A stretch of DNA of 64,000 nucleotides from Rahnella ecdela. Its GTDB lineage: Bacteria > Pseudomonadota > Gammaproteobacteria > Enterobacterales > Enterobacteriaceae. The stretch lies in NCBI RefSeq assembly GCF_019049625.1, contig NZ_JAFMOY010000130.1:186001-250000 (forward strand), in the 5' to 3' direction. A program made the position numbers and the translations under genes. The notes beneath the pieces were generated by a model. The model worked only from the letters and a program-made list of their open reading frames with translations. It did no database searches and was not told the DNA's origin. Position 1 is the first letter of the stretch. The number at the start of each line of letters is the position of its first letter. This document shows positions 8,134 to 17,654 of the stretch, piece by piece.

Positions 8134-9294
8134 ATGAAAAGGGCAACCAAAGTACGTATTTACCCGGACGGCGAGCAGGCGGTATTTTTAAATGCCCAGT
8201 TCGGCGCTGTGCGTTTTGCATACAATAAAGCTCTGCATATCTGCCGTCATATGTACCAACGCCACGGCGTATCTGTCAGCATTAAGCGCGACTTAAAGCC
8301 TTTACTGGCTGTGGGCAAAAAGTCGCGCCGCTATAGTTGGCTGAAAGAATATGACTCACTGGCATTGCAGCAGGCCGTAATTAACCTCGATACAGCGTTT
8401 GGGAATTTTTTCAAGAAACGTGCTCACTTCCCCACTTTCAAGAGTAAACACGGCAAGCAATCGAGCTACCACCCGAACGGTAAGGTGTTAACTGACGCTA
8501 TCCAACTCCCTAAAATGAAACCCGTCAGGGCAAACATTCACAGGGAGATAGTCGGAAAGGTTTCCAGTATTACGTTCAGTCGCAATGCGACGGGCAAATA
8601 CTTTGCCTCAATTCTGTGCGACGACGGACAGGAAGCGCCAGAAAAGCCGAGCGTTATTACCTGTGTAACCGGCTACGATATGGGGTTATCGCACTACCTG
8701 ATCCCCTCAAGCGGCGATAAAGTAAATAACCCCCGGCACCTGATAAACGCGAGTCGTAACCTGCGGCGCAAACAGAAGGCACTATCCCGGAAAAAACGGG
8801 GTAGCGCTAACCGTAGTAAGGCGCGTTTACGGCTGGCCGCAGTACATGAGCGGGTAGCTAATGCCCGCGCTGATTTTCAGCACAAACTCTCTCGTGCAAT
8901 TGTTGACGAAAACCAAGCGGTAATTGTAGAGACGCTAAAATCAGCAAATATGATGAAGAGCCCCTGTCTCGCTCGTGCTATTGGTGACGCAGCCTGGCAG
9001 GGTTTCATTATGAAAGTGGAATATAAAGCCGCAGCCGAAGGTGTTCATCTGGTCAAGCTAAATCAATGGTTTGCCAGTTCGAAAACCTGTCATTGTTGCG
9101 GTCACAAAATGGCTGTTATGCCGCTACATAAACGCATATGGCAATGCCCTACCTGTAATACTGAACATGACCGAGACATAAACGCGGCGATGAACATACA
9201 GAATAAAGGCATAACAGAACTTATGGCGGCGGGACTCGTCGTTACTGCCCATCGAGGCCAGTGTAAGTCCGTCATAAAGGCGGTTGCAGCCTAA
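8134..9294 (+). CDS. tnpB: TnpB RNA-guided nuclease
   Basis: 386 aa. The split RuvC site is complete: Asp182 (GYDMGL), Glu266 (VETLK) and Asp348 (HDRDINAAMN). A zinc ribbon CHCCGH...CPTC lies between the last two. The N-terminal basic wedge/REC part begins MKRATKVRIYPDGEQ, typical of TnpB. Family knowledge: TnpB, ancestor of Cas12, cuts DNA using an omega RNA made from the gene's 3' end and the right end of the element. It retains the element after excision by cleaving the empty donor site. Here the guide would be the sequence just right of about 9334. Confidence 0.92.
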   Translation: MKRATKVRIYPDGEQAVFLNAQFGAVRFAYNKALHICRHMYQRHGVSVSIKRDLKPLLAVGKKSRRYSWLKEYDSLALQQAVINLDTAFGNFFKKRAHFPTFKSKHGKQSSYHPNGKVLTDAIQLPKMKPVRANIHREIVGKVSSITFSRNATGKYFASILCDDGQEAPEKPSVITCVTGYDMGLSHYLIPSSGDKVNNPRHLINASRNLRRKQKALSRKKRGSANRSKARLRLAAVHERVANARADFQHKLSRAIVDENQAVIVETLKSANMMKSPCLARAIGDAAWQGFIMKVEYKAAAEGVHLVKLNQWFASSKTCHCCGHKMAVMPLHKRIWQCPTCNTEHDRDINAAMNIQNKGITELMAAGLVVTAHRGQCKSVIKAVAA

Positions 9295-9355
9295 GAAGTG
9301 GGAAGCCACGCCGTTTACGGCGGGGAGCAGTCACACATACCACTATCCTCTATGT
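9250..9355 (+). ncRNA. Predicted omega RNA (reRNA) at the TnpB 3' end
   Basis: Inferred from family behaviour. The scaffold would comprise the tnpB 3' end and the right-end hairpin (stem CGCCG/CGGCG, loop TTTA), and the guide would start right after the element boundary near 9335. The 5' limit is arbitrary; nothing but position and the hairpin supports it. Confidence 0.4.
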
Positions 9356-9563
9356 ATTCGGTATCTTTTCAGGTGCTGCGCGCAAGGCACGGTCTGACCG
9401 ACCCGTTCCCCTTACGTGAGCTACTTACTGGTTTACGCCTGCGTGCGGGGATGTGCAATTGTTAGCCACGGTCATTAACTCATAGAATTCAAATAGGTAG
9501 CAACGTACATTTACGCAAATAATTCAGAAACGTACTGAAATGGAAAATACCCGGGATAGAAAG

Positions 9564-9977
9564 ATGAGCCATACAGATGTCATTGCTTTTCGCGAGCGCC
9601 TGAGCGCGCTTGTTAGCTCGTTACAAATTGCACCACAGGTCGCAGAAAATCAGGTGATTGACCGGATGGCGTTAAACTTTCGGAAACTGCTTAACTTTTT
9701 TGCAGAGGATGTTGCACGCACAGAGCAGGCCTTTTTGTTACCACCGCAGGCACAGGAAACGCAGCGATTATTATGTGACCTGATGGCTGAGAATCTGGTA
9801 GTCAGTCAGCGAAATAAACTGTTTCGTGAAGATATTTCAGCCGTGCTGATGGCGCAGTGTTTTACCGGCATTCTAGTGCAGCTGGCACAGACGCCCGGTG
9901 ATCCGAAAGTGCGTCATGAGAACAGTCTTGCCTGCGCCAAACTGTTCTGTGAAGGCGTCTGGCCCGGAAAGTGTTAG
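9564..9977 (+). CDS. Hypothetical protein, possible TetR C-terminal fragment
   Basis: 137 aa from ATG at 9564, or 145 from 9540; neither has a strong ribosome-binding site. The protein is predicted all-helical (ALNFRKLLNFFAEDVAR, then TQRLLCDLMAENLVVSQRN, then a long amphipathic helix with MAQCFTGILVQLAQ) and resembles the ligand/dimer half of TetR-type regulators, but no helix-turn-helix precedes it. It may be the leftover 3' end of a regulator whose DNA-binding part was lost, since the IS element sits only 230 bp upstream, or a free-standing small protein. No neighbour points to a role. Confidence 0.5.
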   Translation: MSHTDVIAFRERLSALVSSLQIAPQVAENQVIDRMALNFRKLLNFFAEDVARTEQAFLLPPQAQETQRLLCDLMAENLVVSQRNKLFREDISAVLMAQCFTGILVQLAQTPGDPKVRHENSLACAKLFCEGVWPGKC

Positions 9978-10136
9978 TTCAAAACCTCATAAAGAAAGCA
10001 TAAATCGTTGGTTCTGTTTGCAGAAAGAAAAGGGTTAACTGAGTTCATTCCAGCAGAAGATACTGTCTGCTACGAGTCTGAAAAGCTTGTTCCAAAAAAG
10101 CTTTAAACAGAAAGCCGTGAATAACCGGAGGCCTGT

Positions 10137-10325
10137 ATGTCAACGACTGCACAAAAATCTGAACACCGCTCGTTATGGCAGCGCATTACTCAACGTAATC
10201 CGCGCAACCACACTGAAGAAATGGCGCAGGACACATCGCGTCTGCTGGAAAGTTTTCTGGCAACGGGTTGTCTGTACGGTATCGATGTGGGGAACAGTGA
10301 CCCGGCCTGGTTTCGCCGCTCCTGA
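10137..10325 (+). CDS. Small protein of unknown function, 62 aa
   Basis: ATG at 10137 with a very good GGAGG site 6 bp upstream supports translation. The protein is hydrophilic (SEHRSLWQRITQRNP) with a short helical middle (AQDTSRLLESFLATG) and no signal peptide or membrane segment. I do not recognise it. Upstream, an inverted repeat AAAGCTT-N8-AAGCTTT (about 10083-10105) lies in the leader. A strong terminator 200 bp downstream could serve it, leaving a long 3' UTR. Confidence 0.55.
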   Translation: MSTTAQKSEHRSLWQRITQRNPRNHTEEMAQDTSRLLESFLATGCLYGIDVGNSDPAWFRRS

Positions 10326-10526
10326 TCGCTACACACGCTTAATGCGCTTCAGCTACTGGAACGAGCTGTGCGACTAACATTACTTTCTCCTGATAGTGCT
10401 TGTTGTACCCTCAATAGCGGGTGTTGTGATTGTGCCTGGCACAGTGTCAGCTTCCGTTATGAAGGTTGTTGTGGAAAGTCTCTCTGACCTCGTCGTAGAA
10501 ATTTTAGTTCTCTCTCAATTGTTGAG

Positions 10527-10557
10527 CCCATAACTTTCGCCGGTTATGGGTTTTTTT
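10527..10557 (+). terminator. Strong Rho-independent terminator
   Basis: Perfect 8-bp stem CCCATAAC/GTTATGGG, 8-nt loop, followed by seven T. Confidence 0.85.
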
Positions 10558-10570
10558 ATGCAAAAAAAAG

Positions 10571-10590
10571 CCCCGCAGACAGGCGGGGCG
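10571..10590. terminator. GC-rich hairpin, probably a terminator
   Basis: GCCCCGC-agacag-GCGGGGC flanked by A-runs on both sides; on the minus strand it is followed by a T-run. Confidence 0.55.
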
Positions 10591-10932
10591 AAAAAATTAA
10601 AGCCGCTAACAGGGGTCACGGCATGACTCGTGTAAATAAAACCAAGGAAGGGTAAATTGAATTCCGGTGATAATGCCAGGATCCGGAAATTAAATTATCA
10701 CAATAATTTGTCTCGCGATAAATATAAATTTTATATGTATTTTAATTTGATATTCACGATAGGTATTAAAATACCACACTGAAATAATTAGCAATAAATA
10801 ATAAACACAAAAAGGATAATTTATCTTCTGAACCACGGAACTATATAGGTAGTATTAATACGAGCTCAGACCCATTGATAATGTATATATAAAAAATTTA
10901 AACATTCAATTAAATGATAAAGGAATGACGTC

Positions 10933-12057
10933 ATGAAATTAAAAGCACTGGCCCTTATTATTCCAGCATTACTGGTAGCAGGCGCTGCTCATTCAGCAGA
11001 AGTTTATAACAAAGACGGCAATAAACTGGATCTGTACGGTAAAGTGGATGGCTTACATTATTTTTCTGATGACGCTGGCAAAGATGGCGATCAGACTTAT
11101 ATCCGTGTTGGCTTCAAAGGTGAAACCCAAATTACTGACCAGCTGACCGGTTACGGTCAATGGGAATACAACGTTCAGGCAAACGGTTCAGAAAACAGCG
11201 GTACCAGTGGCAATGCAACTCGTCTGGGCTTTGCAGGTCTGAAATTCGGCGACTACGGTTCATTCGATTACGGTCGTAACTATGGCGTAGTGTACGACGT
11301 TGAAGCCTGGACCGACATGCTGCCAGAGTTCGGTGGCGACAGCTACACTACTGCTGATAACTTCATGGTTGGCCGTACCAATGGCGTAGCGACTTACCGC
11401 AACTCCGACTTCTTCGGTGAAGTGAAAGGTCTAAACTTTGCACTGCAATATCAGGGGGCTAATGACGGTAACGTGAGCGGCGAAGGCACCAATAACAGCG
11501 GCACTCACGGTGTTCGTAATCAAAATGGTGACGGTTATGCCTTGTCTACTACTTATGACTTCGGCATGGGCGTTAGCGTAGGGGGTGCCTATGCATCATC
11601 CGACCGTACTAATGACCAAATTAATTACACTAACGCAGATGGCGATAAAGCCGACGTCTGGACTCTTGGTGCAAAATATGATGCGAACAATGTCTATTTA
11701 GCGACCATGTATTCTGAAACCCGTAATATGACTGCTTACGGTGATGGTTCTAACGTTGCAAATAAAACTCAGAACTTTGAAGTTACCGCACAATACCAGT
11801 TCGATTTCGGTCTGCGCCCTGAAGTTTCTTACCTGCAATCTAAAGGTAAGGACCTGAACGAAAACACCAGCCGTGCAGATAATGATCACGATCTGGTTAA
11901 ATATGTTTCTGTTGGTGCAACCTACAGCTTCAACAAAAATATGTCCACTTACGTTGATTACAAAATCAACCTGCTGGACAACGATGAAGATTTCTACAAA
12001 GACAACGGTATTTCTACCGATGACATCGTAGCAGTGGGTCTGGTTTACCAGTTCTAA
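10933..12057 (+). CDS. OmpC/OmpF/PhoE-type trimeric general porin
   Basis: 374 aa with a Sec signal peptide ([21 protein letters not shown], cleavage before AEVYNKDGN). The mature start [14 protein letters not shown], the loop-3 constriction motif PEFGGD and the terminal GLVYQF are hallmarks of enterobacterial general porins. It forms 16-strand barrel trimers in the outer membrane for passive entry of small hydrophilic solutes, including antibiotics. I cannot tell OmpC from OmpF or PhoE by eye, so no symbol is given. The AT-rich upstream region fits OmpR-type control. A terminator follows at 12094. Confidence 0.93.
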   Translation: MKLKALALIIPALLVAGAAHSAEVYNKDGNKLDLYGKVDGLHYFSDDAGKDGDQTYIRVGFKGETQITDQLTGYGQWEYNVQANGSENSGTSGNATRLGFAGLKFGDYGSFDYGRNYGVVYDVEAWTDMLPEFGGDSYTTADNFMVGRTNGVATYRNSDFFGEVKGLNFALQYQGANDGNVSGEGTNNSGTHGVRNQNGDGYALSTTYDFGMGVSVGGAYASSDRTNDQINYTNADGDKADVWTLGAKYDANNVYLATMYSETRNMTAYGDGSNVANKTQNFEVTAQYQFDFGLRPEVSYLQSKGKDLNENTSRADNDHDLVKYVSVGATYSFNKNMSTYVDYKINLLDNDEDFYKDNGISTDDIVAVGLVYQF

Positions 12058-12093
12058 TTACCCGACTTAAAACCGGCAACAACAATATTAAAG

Positions 12094-12115
12094 CCCATCT
12101 CCGGATGGGTTTTTT
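12094..12115 (+). terminator. Porin terminator
   Basis: Stem CCCATC/GATGGG with a CCG-type loop, followed by TTTTTT. Confidence 0.8.
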
Positions 12116-12572
12116 ATATATTTCAAATTAATTGTCGACAGCTTGTTAAGATTATATTGGAAATATTAATCGTTTTTTCCTGCCAGACGAAGTGTCTGAC
12201 CGAACACGGCAAAGACCACAAGCTTCAAATGGGTACTAACGATCGGTTTTTGCTGATTGATCGTTTTAACCGTTCGATGAATGTCATGTTATATTTTGGT
12301 TAAGTAATGGATGCTGTTTTCGTTTAAAAACCCGGCAATTCCTTGCCTGATCCTGCTGCGTTTTCTTACAAGCGCTTGAATTTAAAGAGGTGAAAAGGGG
12401 ATTGACTGAGGGTTGATTTTTAAGCGATTTGTGCTCTACATGATTGAAATCTATTGATAAATCACATGTACAATCCGCAGGGTTTTTGTTATATTATTGA
12501 CCAGATCACGGACAGGTTAATTCCTCTGTGATACGGTGTTTTACCTAAGACTTGGTTTCTCAGGACAATGAC
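12116..12572. other. Intergenic region upstream of oqxR
   Basis: About 450 bp without a supported gene; fairly AT-rich, with TTATATTATTGACC near 12490 as possible promoter material for oqxR. No repeat or RNA recognised. Confidence 0.4.
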
Positions 12573-13058
12573 ATGTTAGATTATCGCTTTCCGACAGCTA
12601 TGCAGATGGTGTTTTGTATCGCTCAGTCCCAAAAGGCTGATCAGCGCTGCACCAGTGCGATTTTAGCAACGGGTCTGGAAGCCAACTCCAGTTTTATCCG
12701 CAAGCTGATGGTGCCGCTGACGCAACACGGCATTATCGTTTCCACCCTTGGCCGCACCGGCTCGATCACACTTGGTCGTCCCGCAGAAGAAATTTCCCTG
12801 CGTGATATTTATTGCGCGGTGATAGAAGACAAGCGCCTGTGGGCCGCTCGTCCTGATGTTCCTGCCCGTTGTGTTGTCAGCGCCAATGCGTGTACGTATT
12901 TCAAAAATATCGTCAACGAAGCAGAAGAAGCCTCTTTTCAGGTTCTGGCGCGCCACACGGTCGCAGATGCTTTGGCGGAATTCGAGCGCGGTGGCAAATA
13001 CAAATGCACCAAGGACTTAGCAGCGGAATACGCAGACAGTTCGCTCTGCTCTAAATAG
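12573..13058 (+). CDS. oqxR: OqxR, Rrf2-family repressor of oqxAB
   Basis: 161 aa from ATG at 12573, behind CAGGA; a TTG at 12552 would add seven residues. The N-terminal winged helix (about residues 1-70: LDYRFPTAMQMVFCIAQ ... SSFIRKLMVPLTQHGI) is Rrf2-type. Cys18, Cys28, Cys73, Cys92, Cys100, Cys144 and Cys158 are present but I do not see a classical cluster-binding triad. Its position, convergent with and immediately downstream of oqxB, is the same as oqxR in Klebsiella, where it represses oqxAB and rarA. I therefore assign it on family plus synteny. Loss of this gene would be expected to raise efflux. Confidence 0.85.
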   Translation: MLDYRFPTAMQMVFCIAQSQKADQRCTSAILATGLEANSSFIRKLMVPLTQHGIIVSTLGRTGSITLGRPAEEISLRDIYCAVIEDKRLWAARPDVPARCVVSANACTYFKNIVNEAEEASFQVLARHTVADALAEFERGGKYKCTKDLAAEYADSSLCSK

Positions 13059-13105
13059 CGTTCAGCCAGTTTTTATTAGACATCTCAGAAAAAGCACATA
13101 AAAAA

Positions 13106-13130
13106 GCCGGGATAATCTCCCGGCTTTTTG
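13106..13130. terminator. Bidirectional terminator between oqxR and oqxB
   Basis: GCCGGGA-TAATC-TCCCGGC with A-run before and T-run after; serves both convergent genes. Confidence 0.88.
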
Positions 13131-13146
13131 CATTCTGATTTTCAGA

Positions 13147-16100
13147 TCACACTGTTTGTGTTTCCAGTACCGCTTTCTTACGGGTCACTAGCTTACGCAG
13201 TGCCACATAGAATACCGGCGTCAGGAACAGACCGAACAGCGTCACACCCAGCATTCCGGAGAACACGGTGATACCGGTAACGCCTCGCACTTCTGCACCA
13301 GCCCCGTGCCCCAGAATAAGCGGGATAGTCCCTGCAATAAACGCAATCGAGGTCATCACGATAGGGCGCAGACGCAGACGACAGGCCTCCAGAGCCGACT
13401 CAATTATCCCTTTACCCTGCATTTCAAGCTCACGGGCGAATTCGACAATAAGAATCGCGTTCTTACAGGCCAGTCCCATCAGCACCACCAGTCCGACCTG
13501 CACGAAGACGTTGTTATCGCCACCGGTCAGCCACACGCCAAACAACGCAGACAGCATGGTCATCGGAACAATCAGAATGACCGCCAGCGGCAGTGTCCAG
13601 CTTTCATACAAAGCCGCCAGCACCAGGAACGCCAGCAATACCGACATCGGGAACACAATCAGCGCCGCGTTGCCCTGCGTGGACTGCTGATAACTCAGAT
13701 CCGTCCATTCGATATTCATCCCGTTCGGCAGCAGGTTTTTAGACATCGCGGTCAGCTCCGTCATCGCCTGCGCAGAAGACAACACGCGCGGATCAGCGTC
13801 ACCAATCAGGTCGGCCGCAGGGTAACCGTTATAGCGGATCACCGGATCAGGCCCGTATGTGGTCGTGATATTCAGCATGCTGCCAATCGGCACCATTTCG
13901 CCTTTATCGTTACGCGTACGCAGATTGGCGATATCTTCAACGCTGTCACGGAACTGGCCATCGGCCTGCGCCATCACTTTCCAGGTACGGCCAAAACGGT
14001 TGAAGTCATTGATATACGACGAACCGAGATACACCTGCAATGTGCTGAACAGGTCGTCAAGCGACACCCCCTGAGCTTTGGCCTTATCGCGGTCGATATG
14101 CGCGTCAAGCTGAGGTACGTTGGCCTGATAAGACGAGATCGGATAACCCATGCCAGGCGTTTGCATAATCGCACCGGACATCGTGTTGATCGCTGTCTGT
14201 AATGCACCATAACCCAGACCTGCACGATCCTGCACATACAGGGAATAGCCGGAACCCTGACCCAATCCGAGAATTGGCGGTGGCATAATCGAGAAGGCAA
14301 AGCCTTCCTGAATCTGCGAGATCTTGGCGTTGATTTCAGCGTTAATCTCCGCCGCGGTACGGGTACGTTCGCTCAGGGGTTTGAGCGCGAAGAACACCGT
14401 GCCGGTATTTGGCGTATTGGTGAACTGCAACGCATTCAGGCCGGGAAACGCAACCGCATCAATCACACCGTCGGTGCTCAGTCCCATCGCGCTGATTTTG
14501 CGGATCACCGCATCCGTACGCGACAGCGAAGCCCCTTCAGGCATCTTCACACCGGCGATCAGATACAATTTATCCTGCGTCGGGATAAAACCACCCGGCA
14601 CCGCTTTGAACATAAACGCCGCTGCACATAACAGCAGAACATAGACACCGAATACGGCACCACGACGCCCCAGCGTTTTCGATACCGCACTCTGATAACG
14701 ATGTGAGCTGGCATTAAAGAACCGGTTGAACGGACGGAAAATCCAGCCAAACAGACGGTCGATTAAGCGCGATGGCATATCTTTTGGCGCACCATGCGCT
14801 TTCAGCAACAGCGCCGCCAGCGCAGGGGAGAGCGTCAGTGAGTTGATGGCAGAAATCACGGTAGAAATCGCGATAGTCACCGCAAACTGCTTGTAGAACT
14901 GGCCGGTTACGCCGGAGAGAAACGCCATCGGCACAAACACCGCACACAGCACCAGCGCAATCGCAATGATGGGGCCGGAAACTTCCCGCATCGCCTGATG
15001 CGCCGCTTCTCTCGGTGCCAGCCCTTCTTCGATATTTCGCTCGACGTTTTCTACCACCACAATGGCGTCATCGACGACTATCCCTATCGCCAGCACCAGT
15101 CCGAACAAGCTGAGGGTATTGAGCGAGAATCCGAGCAAATACAGAATACTGAACGTCCCGATAACCGAAATCGGTACCGCCAGCAGCGGGATAATCGACG
15201 CACGCCAGGTTTGCAGGAACAAAATAACAACCAGCACCACCAGCACCACGGCTTCAAGCAGCGTATGAACCACGGCACTGATCGAATCACGCACAAACAC
15301 CGTCGGGTCATACGGCGCACGCCAGGTCATGCCTTCCGGGAAGCGGGTAGCCAGCTCAGTCATCTTGGCGCGCACAGCGTCTGACAAATCAATGGCGTTA
15401 GCGCCCGGTGACTGGAAGATACCAATACCCACGGCATCTTTATTGTTCAGCTGTGAACGCAGCGCATAACTGCCGGATCCCATTTCGATACGTGCGACAT
15501 CCCGCAGACGGACAATTTCACCATTATCACCGCTTTTCAGGATGATTTTGCCGAACTCGTCTTCGTCTTTCAGACGTCCCTGGGCATTGATGGACAGCAG
15601 ATAATCGCTGTCTTTTGGCATCGGTTCTGCGCCAAGCTGACCGGCAGAAACCTGCACGTTCTGCTCCTGCATGGCTTTCACCACGTCGGAAGCGGTCAGA
15701 CCACGAGCCGCAACTTTGTTCGGATCAAGCCAGACGCGCATAGCATATTCGCCAGCACCAAAAATCTGGATCTGCCCGACACCCGGCAAACGCGCCAGCT
15801 CGTCTTTGACTTTAAGCGTGGCGTAGTTGCTCAGATACAGCGAATCATACTTGCCGGAAGGGGAAACCAGGTGCACCACCAACGTTAACGTCGGCGATTG
15901 CTTCTGAGTGGTTACCCCCTGACGGCGCACATCTTCCGGAAGACGCGCTTCGGCCTGCGCCACACGGTTTTGCACCTGCACCTGCGCCTGATCCGGATCG
16001 GTGCCCGGACGGAAAGTCACCGTTGTCACCAGTACGCCATCAGAACCGGCGACAGATTTCATGTACACCATATTTTCGACGCCGTTGATGGCTTCTTCCA

Positions 16101-16299
16101 GCGGCGTCGCCACGGTTTCAGCGATCACTTTCGGGTTGGCACCCGGATATTCGGCGCGTACCTGCACGCTTGGCGGCACGACATTAGGATATTCACTGAC
16201 CGGCAGCAGCGGGATCGCAATGGCGCCGGTAACCAAAATCAAAATCGACAAAACAGCCGCAAATATAGGCCGGTCGATGAAAAAACGGGAAAAGTCCAT
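13147..16299 (-). CDS. oqxB: OqxB, RND multidrug efflux permease
   Basis: 1050 aa, the exact usual length of OqxB, starting MDFSRFFIDRPIFAAVLSIL. Twelve membrane helices in two repeats, each with a large periplasmic loop, are apparent. TM4 carries the proton-relay pair in GIVVDDAIVVVENVERN, and TM10 the conserved Lys in MGLACKNAILIVEFAREL. Family: a trimeric proton antiporter that works with OqxA and an outer-membrane TolC-type channel, which is not in the window, to expel quinolones, quinoxalines, chloramphenicol and others. It starts 16 bp after the oqxA stop, so the two form an operon. Assignment rests on near full-length resemblance to Klebsiella OqxB. Confidence 0.95.
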   Translation of the reverse strand: MDFSRFFIDRPIFAAVLSILILVTGAIAIPLLPVSEYPNVVPPSVQVRAEYPGANPKVIAETVATPLEEAINGVENMVYMKSVAGSDGVLVTTVTFRPGTDPDQAQVQVQNRVAQAEARLPEDVRRQGVTTQKQSPTLTLVVHLVSPSGKYDSLYLSNYATLKVKDELARLPGVGQIQIFGAGEYAMRVWLDPNKVAARGLTASDVVKAMQEQNVQVSAGQLGAEPMPKDSDYLLSINAQGRLKDEDEFGKIILKSGDNGEIVRLRDVARIEMGSGSYALRSQLNNKDAVGIGIFQSPGANAIDLSDAVRAKMTELATRFPEGMTWRAPYDPTVFVRDSISAVVHTLLEAVVLVVLVVILFLQTWRASIIPLLAVPISVIGTFSILYLLGFSLNTLSLFGLVLAIGIVVDDAIVVVENVERNIEEGLAPREAAHQAMREVSGPIIAIALVLCAVFVPMAFLSGVTGQFYKQFAVTIAISTVISAINSLTLSPALAALLLKAHGAPKDMPSRLIDRLFGWIFRPFNRFFNASSHRYQSAVSKTLGRRGAVFGVYVLLLCAAAFMFKAVPGGFIPTQDKLYLIAGVKMPEGASLSRTDAVIRKISAMGLSTDGVIDAVAFPGLNALQFTNTPNTGTVFFALKPLSERTRTAAEINAEINAKISQIQEGFAFSIMPPPILGLGQGSGYSLYVQDRAGLGYGALQTAINTMSGAIMQTPGMGYPISSYQANVPQLDAHIDRDKAKAQGVSLDDLFSTLQVYLGSSYINDFNRFGRTWKVMAQADGQFRDSVEDIANLRTRNDKGEMVPIGSMLNITTTYGPDPVIRYNGYPAADLIGDADPRVLSSAQAMTELTAMSKNLLPNGMNIEWTDLSYQQSTQGNAALIVFPMSVLLAFLVLAALYESWTLPLAVILIVPMTMLSALFGVWLTGGDNNVFVQVGLVVLMGLACKNAILIVEFARELEMQGKGIIESALEACRLRLRPIVMTSIAFIAGTIPLILGHGAGAEVRGVTGITVFSGMLGVTLFGLFLTPVFYVALRKLVTRKKAVLETQTV

Positions 16300-16315
16300 G
16301 AGTCAGGATTCTCTT

Positions 16316-17539
16316 TTATTGAACGGCAGTAGGAGAAGGAGCGGCGACATTGGCGGCCATGCTGACGGTTTTGGCATTCACCGGCATTCCCGGCATAAAG
16401 ACTTTCTGCACGCCATCAATGATCACGCGGTCACCGGCTTCCAGGCCTTTTTGCACAATGCGCAAACCGCCAGACATCCTGCCGACTTCCACATCTCTGC
16501 GCTGGGCTTTACCGTCTTTATCGACCACATACACAAACTTGCGATCCTGATCGGTCAGCACCGCTTTATCATCAACCAGCATGGCGCTGAATTGCGCACT
16601 GCCCGGCATCTGAACGCGGGCGAACAATCCCGGCGTGAAAGTGCGGTCGCGATTATCGAGCAGGGCGCGCATACGGATGGTGCCGGTACCGGAATTGAGC
16701 TGGTTATCGGTGAAATCCACCACGCCCTGATGCGGATAACCGTTTTCGCCGACTAATCCCACGTGAACCGGCAGGCGATTCTGCGGGTTATCATTGAATT
16801 TGCCTTCGCGGGCCAGCGCCTGATAACGCAGGAAAGTGCCTTCATCGACGTCGAAATAGACATACACCGTGTCGAGCGAAACCAGCGTCGTCAGCACACT
16901 GGCACTGTCACCGGCGGTCACCAGATTTCCTGATGTGATCATCGCACGGCTGGCGCGGCCATCAATAGGCGAAATCACGCGGGTGAAATCAAGATTCAGC
17001 TGCGCCATATCCAGCTGTGCCTGAGCGGCCAGTACATCAGACTGCGCCTGAGATGCCGCCGAACGTCGCTGCTCGGCGATTTCTTTCGATACTGCCTGTG
17101 TGCCCATCAGTGCTTCGGTACGCCCGGATTCACTTCTCGCCAGGCTGGCCTGATTACGTGCACGAACCAGTTCTGCCTGAGCTTGCTCTTGTGCGGCGCG
17201 GTAAGTGCGGTCATCAATGGTGAATAACACTTGACCCTTTTTCACTTCCTGACCTTCCTGATAATTCACCTTATCAATGTAACCGGACACCCGTGGGCGC
17301 AGTTGTACACTTTGCACCGCTTCCACACGTCCGTTGAATGCATCCCACTGGCTTATCGATTTAATCAAAACATCTGCGGCACTGACCTGCGGGGCAGGAG
17401 GAGCCGAATTTTGTGCAACGCTGTTATCACACCCGGCAAGCAGGGCAACCATCAGCGCGATCCCTGAAAGGCGCAACGTCAAATGCGAGCCACCGGAGCG
17501 GCCGCGTGCAACAACCTGTGTTTTTTGCAGGTTCATCAT
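16316..17539 (-). CDS. oqxA: OqxA, periplasmic adaptor lipoprotein
   Basis: About 406-407 aa from tandem ATGs at 17539/17536. The N-terminal signal ends in a lipobox (L-A-G-C), followed by DNSVAQNSAPPAPQVSA as in Klebsiella OqxA, so it is lipid-anchored in the inner membrane. The body shows the membrane-fusion-protein order: barrel-sandwich (LRPRVSGYIDKVNYQEGQ), coiled-coil hairpin (QEQAQAELVRARNQASLARS), second half barrel-sandwich (PIDGRASRAMITSGN), beta-barrel and membrane-proximal domain. It bridges OqxB to an outer-membrane channel. It is first gene of the oqxAB operon and diverges from rarA across 358 bp with a palindromic operator candidate. Confidence 0.94.
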   Translation of the reverse strand: MMNLQKTQVVARGRSGGSHLTLRLSGIALMVALLAGCDNSVAQNSAPPAPQVSAADVLIKSISQWDAFNGRVEAVQSVQLRPRVSGYIDKVNYQEGQEVKKGQVLFTIDDRTYRAAQEQAQAELVRARNQASLARSESGRTEALMGTQAVSKEIAEQRRSAASQAQSDVLAAQAQLDMAQLNLDFTRVISPIDGRASRAMITSGNLVTAGDSASVLTTLVSLDTVYVYFDVDEGTFLRYQALAREGKFNDNPQNRLPVHVGLVGENGYPHQGVVDFTDNQLNSGTGTIRMRALLDNRDRTFTPGLFARVQMPGSAQFSAMLVDDKAVLTDQDRKFVYVVDKDGKAQRRDVEVGRMSGGLRIVQKGLEAGDRVIIDGVQKVFMPGMPVNAKTVSMAANVAAPSPTAVQ

Positions 17540-17654
17540 TATTTTTATTTCCAGTGAGTAAGTGCTGTCAGGCAATACACCGGCCTGTCCGCCGGGTAAC
17601 GTCCTTTGCCTGATCTGACTTTTTTGGGACTTGTGCCGTTCATCAGCACAATTA

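Larger units (their letters stand above)
7635..9334. mobile_element. IS200/IS605-group insertion sequence
   Basis: Divergent tnpA (minus) and tnpB (plus) as in IS605-type elements. The right end is placed just after the short hairpin CGCCG-TTTA-CGGCG (9309-9322) and GGGGAGCAG, near TCAC at 9331-9334. The left end lies shortly beyond the tnpA stop and is not exactly defined. These elements have subterminal hairpins, no inverted terminal repeats and make no target duplication. Both proteins look intact, so the element may be active. Confidence 0.75.
10326..10932. other. 607-bp region: two terminators and the porin promoter region
   Basis: The first 200 bp have no convincing ORF and could be a 3' UTR or a small RNA ending at the terminator at 10527. 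From about 10640 the DNA is very AT-rich, as expected upstream of a highly expressed porin. A palindrome GGTATT-AA-AATACC lies at 10762-10775. I cannot assign OmpR boxes with confidence. Confidence 0.5.

Noticed and set aside
9335-9540. Possible integrase fragment downstream of the IS (frame with LRARHGLTDPFPLREL-like residues)
   Set aside because: Short, interrupted, no catalytic residues; not distinguishable from chance.
10087-10377. 96-codon frame overlapping the 62-aa ORF
   Set aside because: No RBS and unnatural composition; the 62-aa frame has a GGAGG site.
13306-14202. 298-codon open frame opposite oqxB
   Set aside because: Antisense shadow (Arg/Gln/His-rich); the real gene is oqxB.
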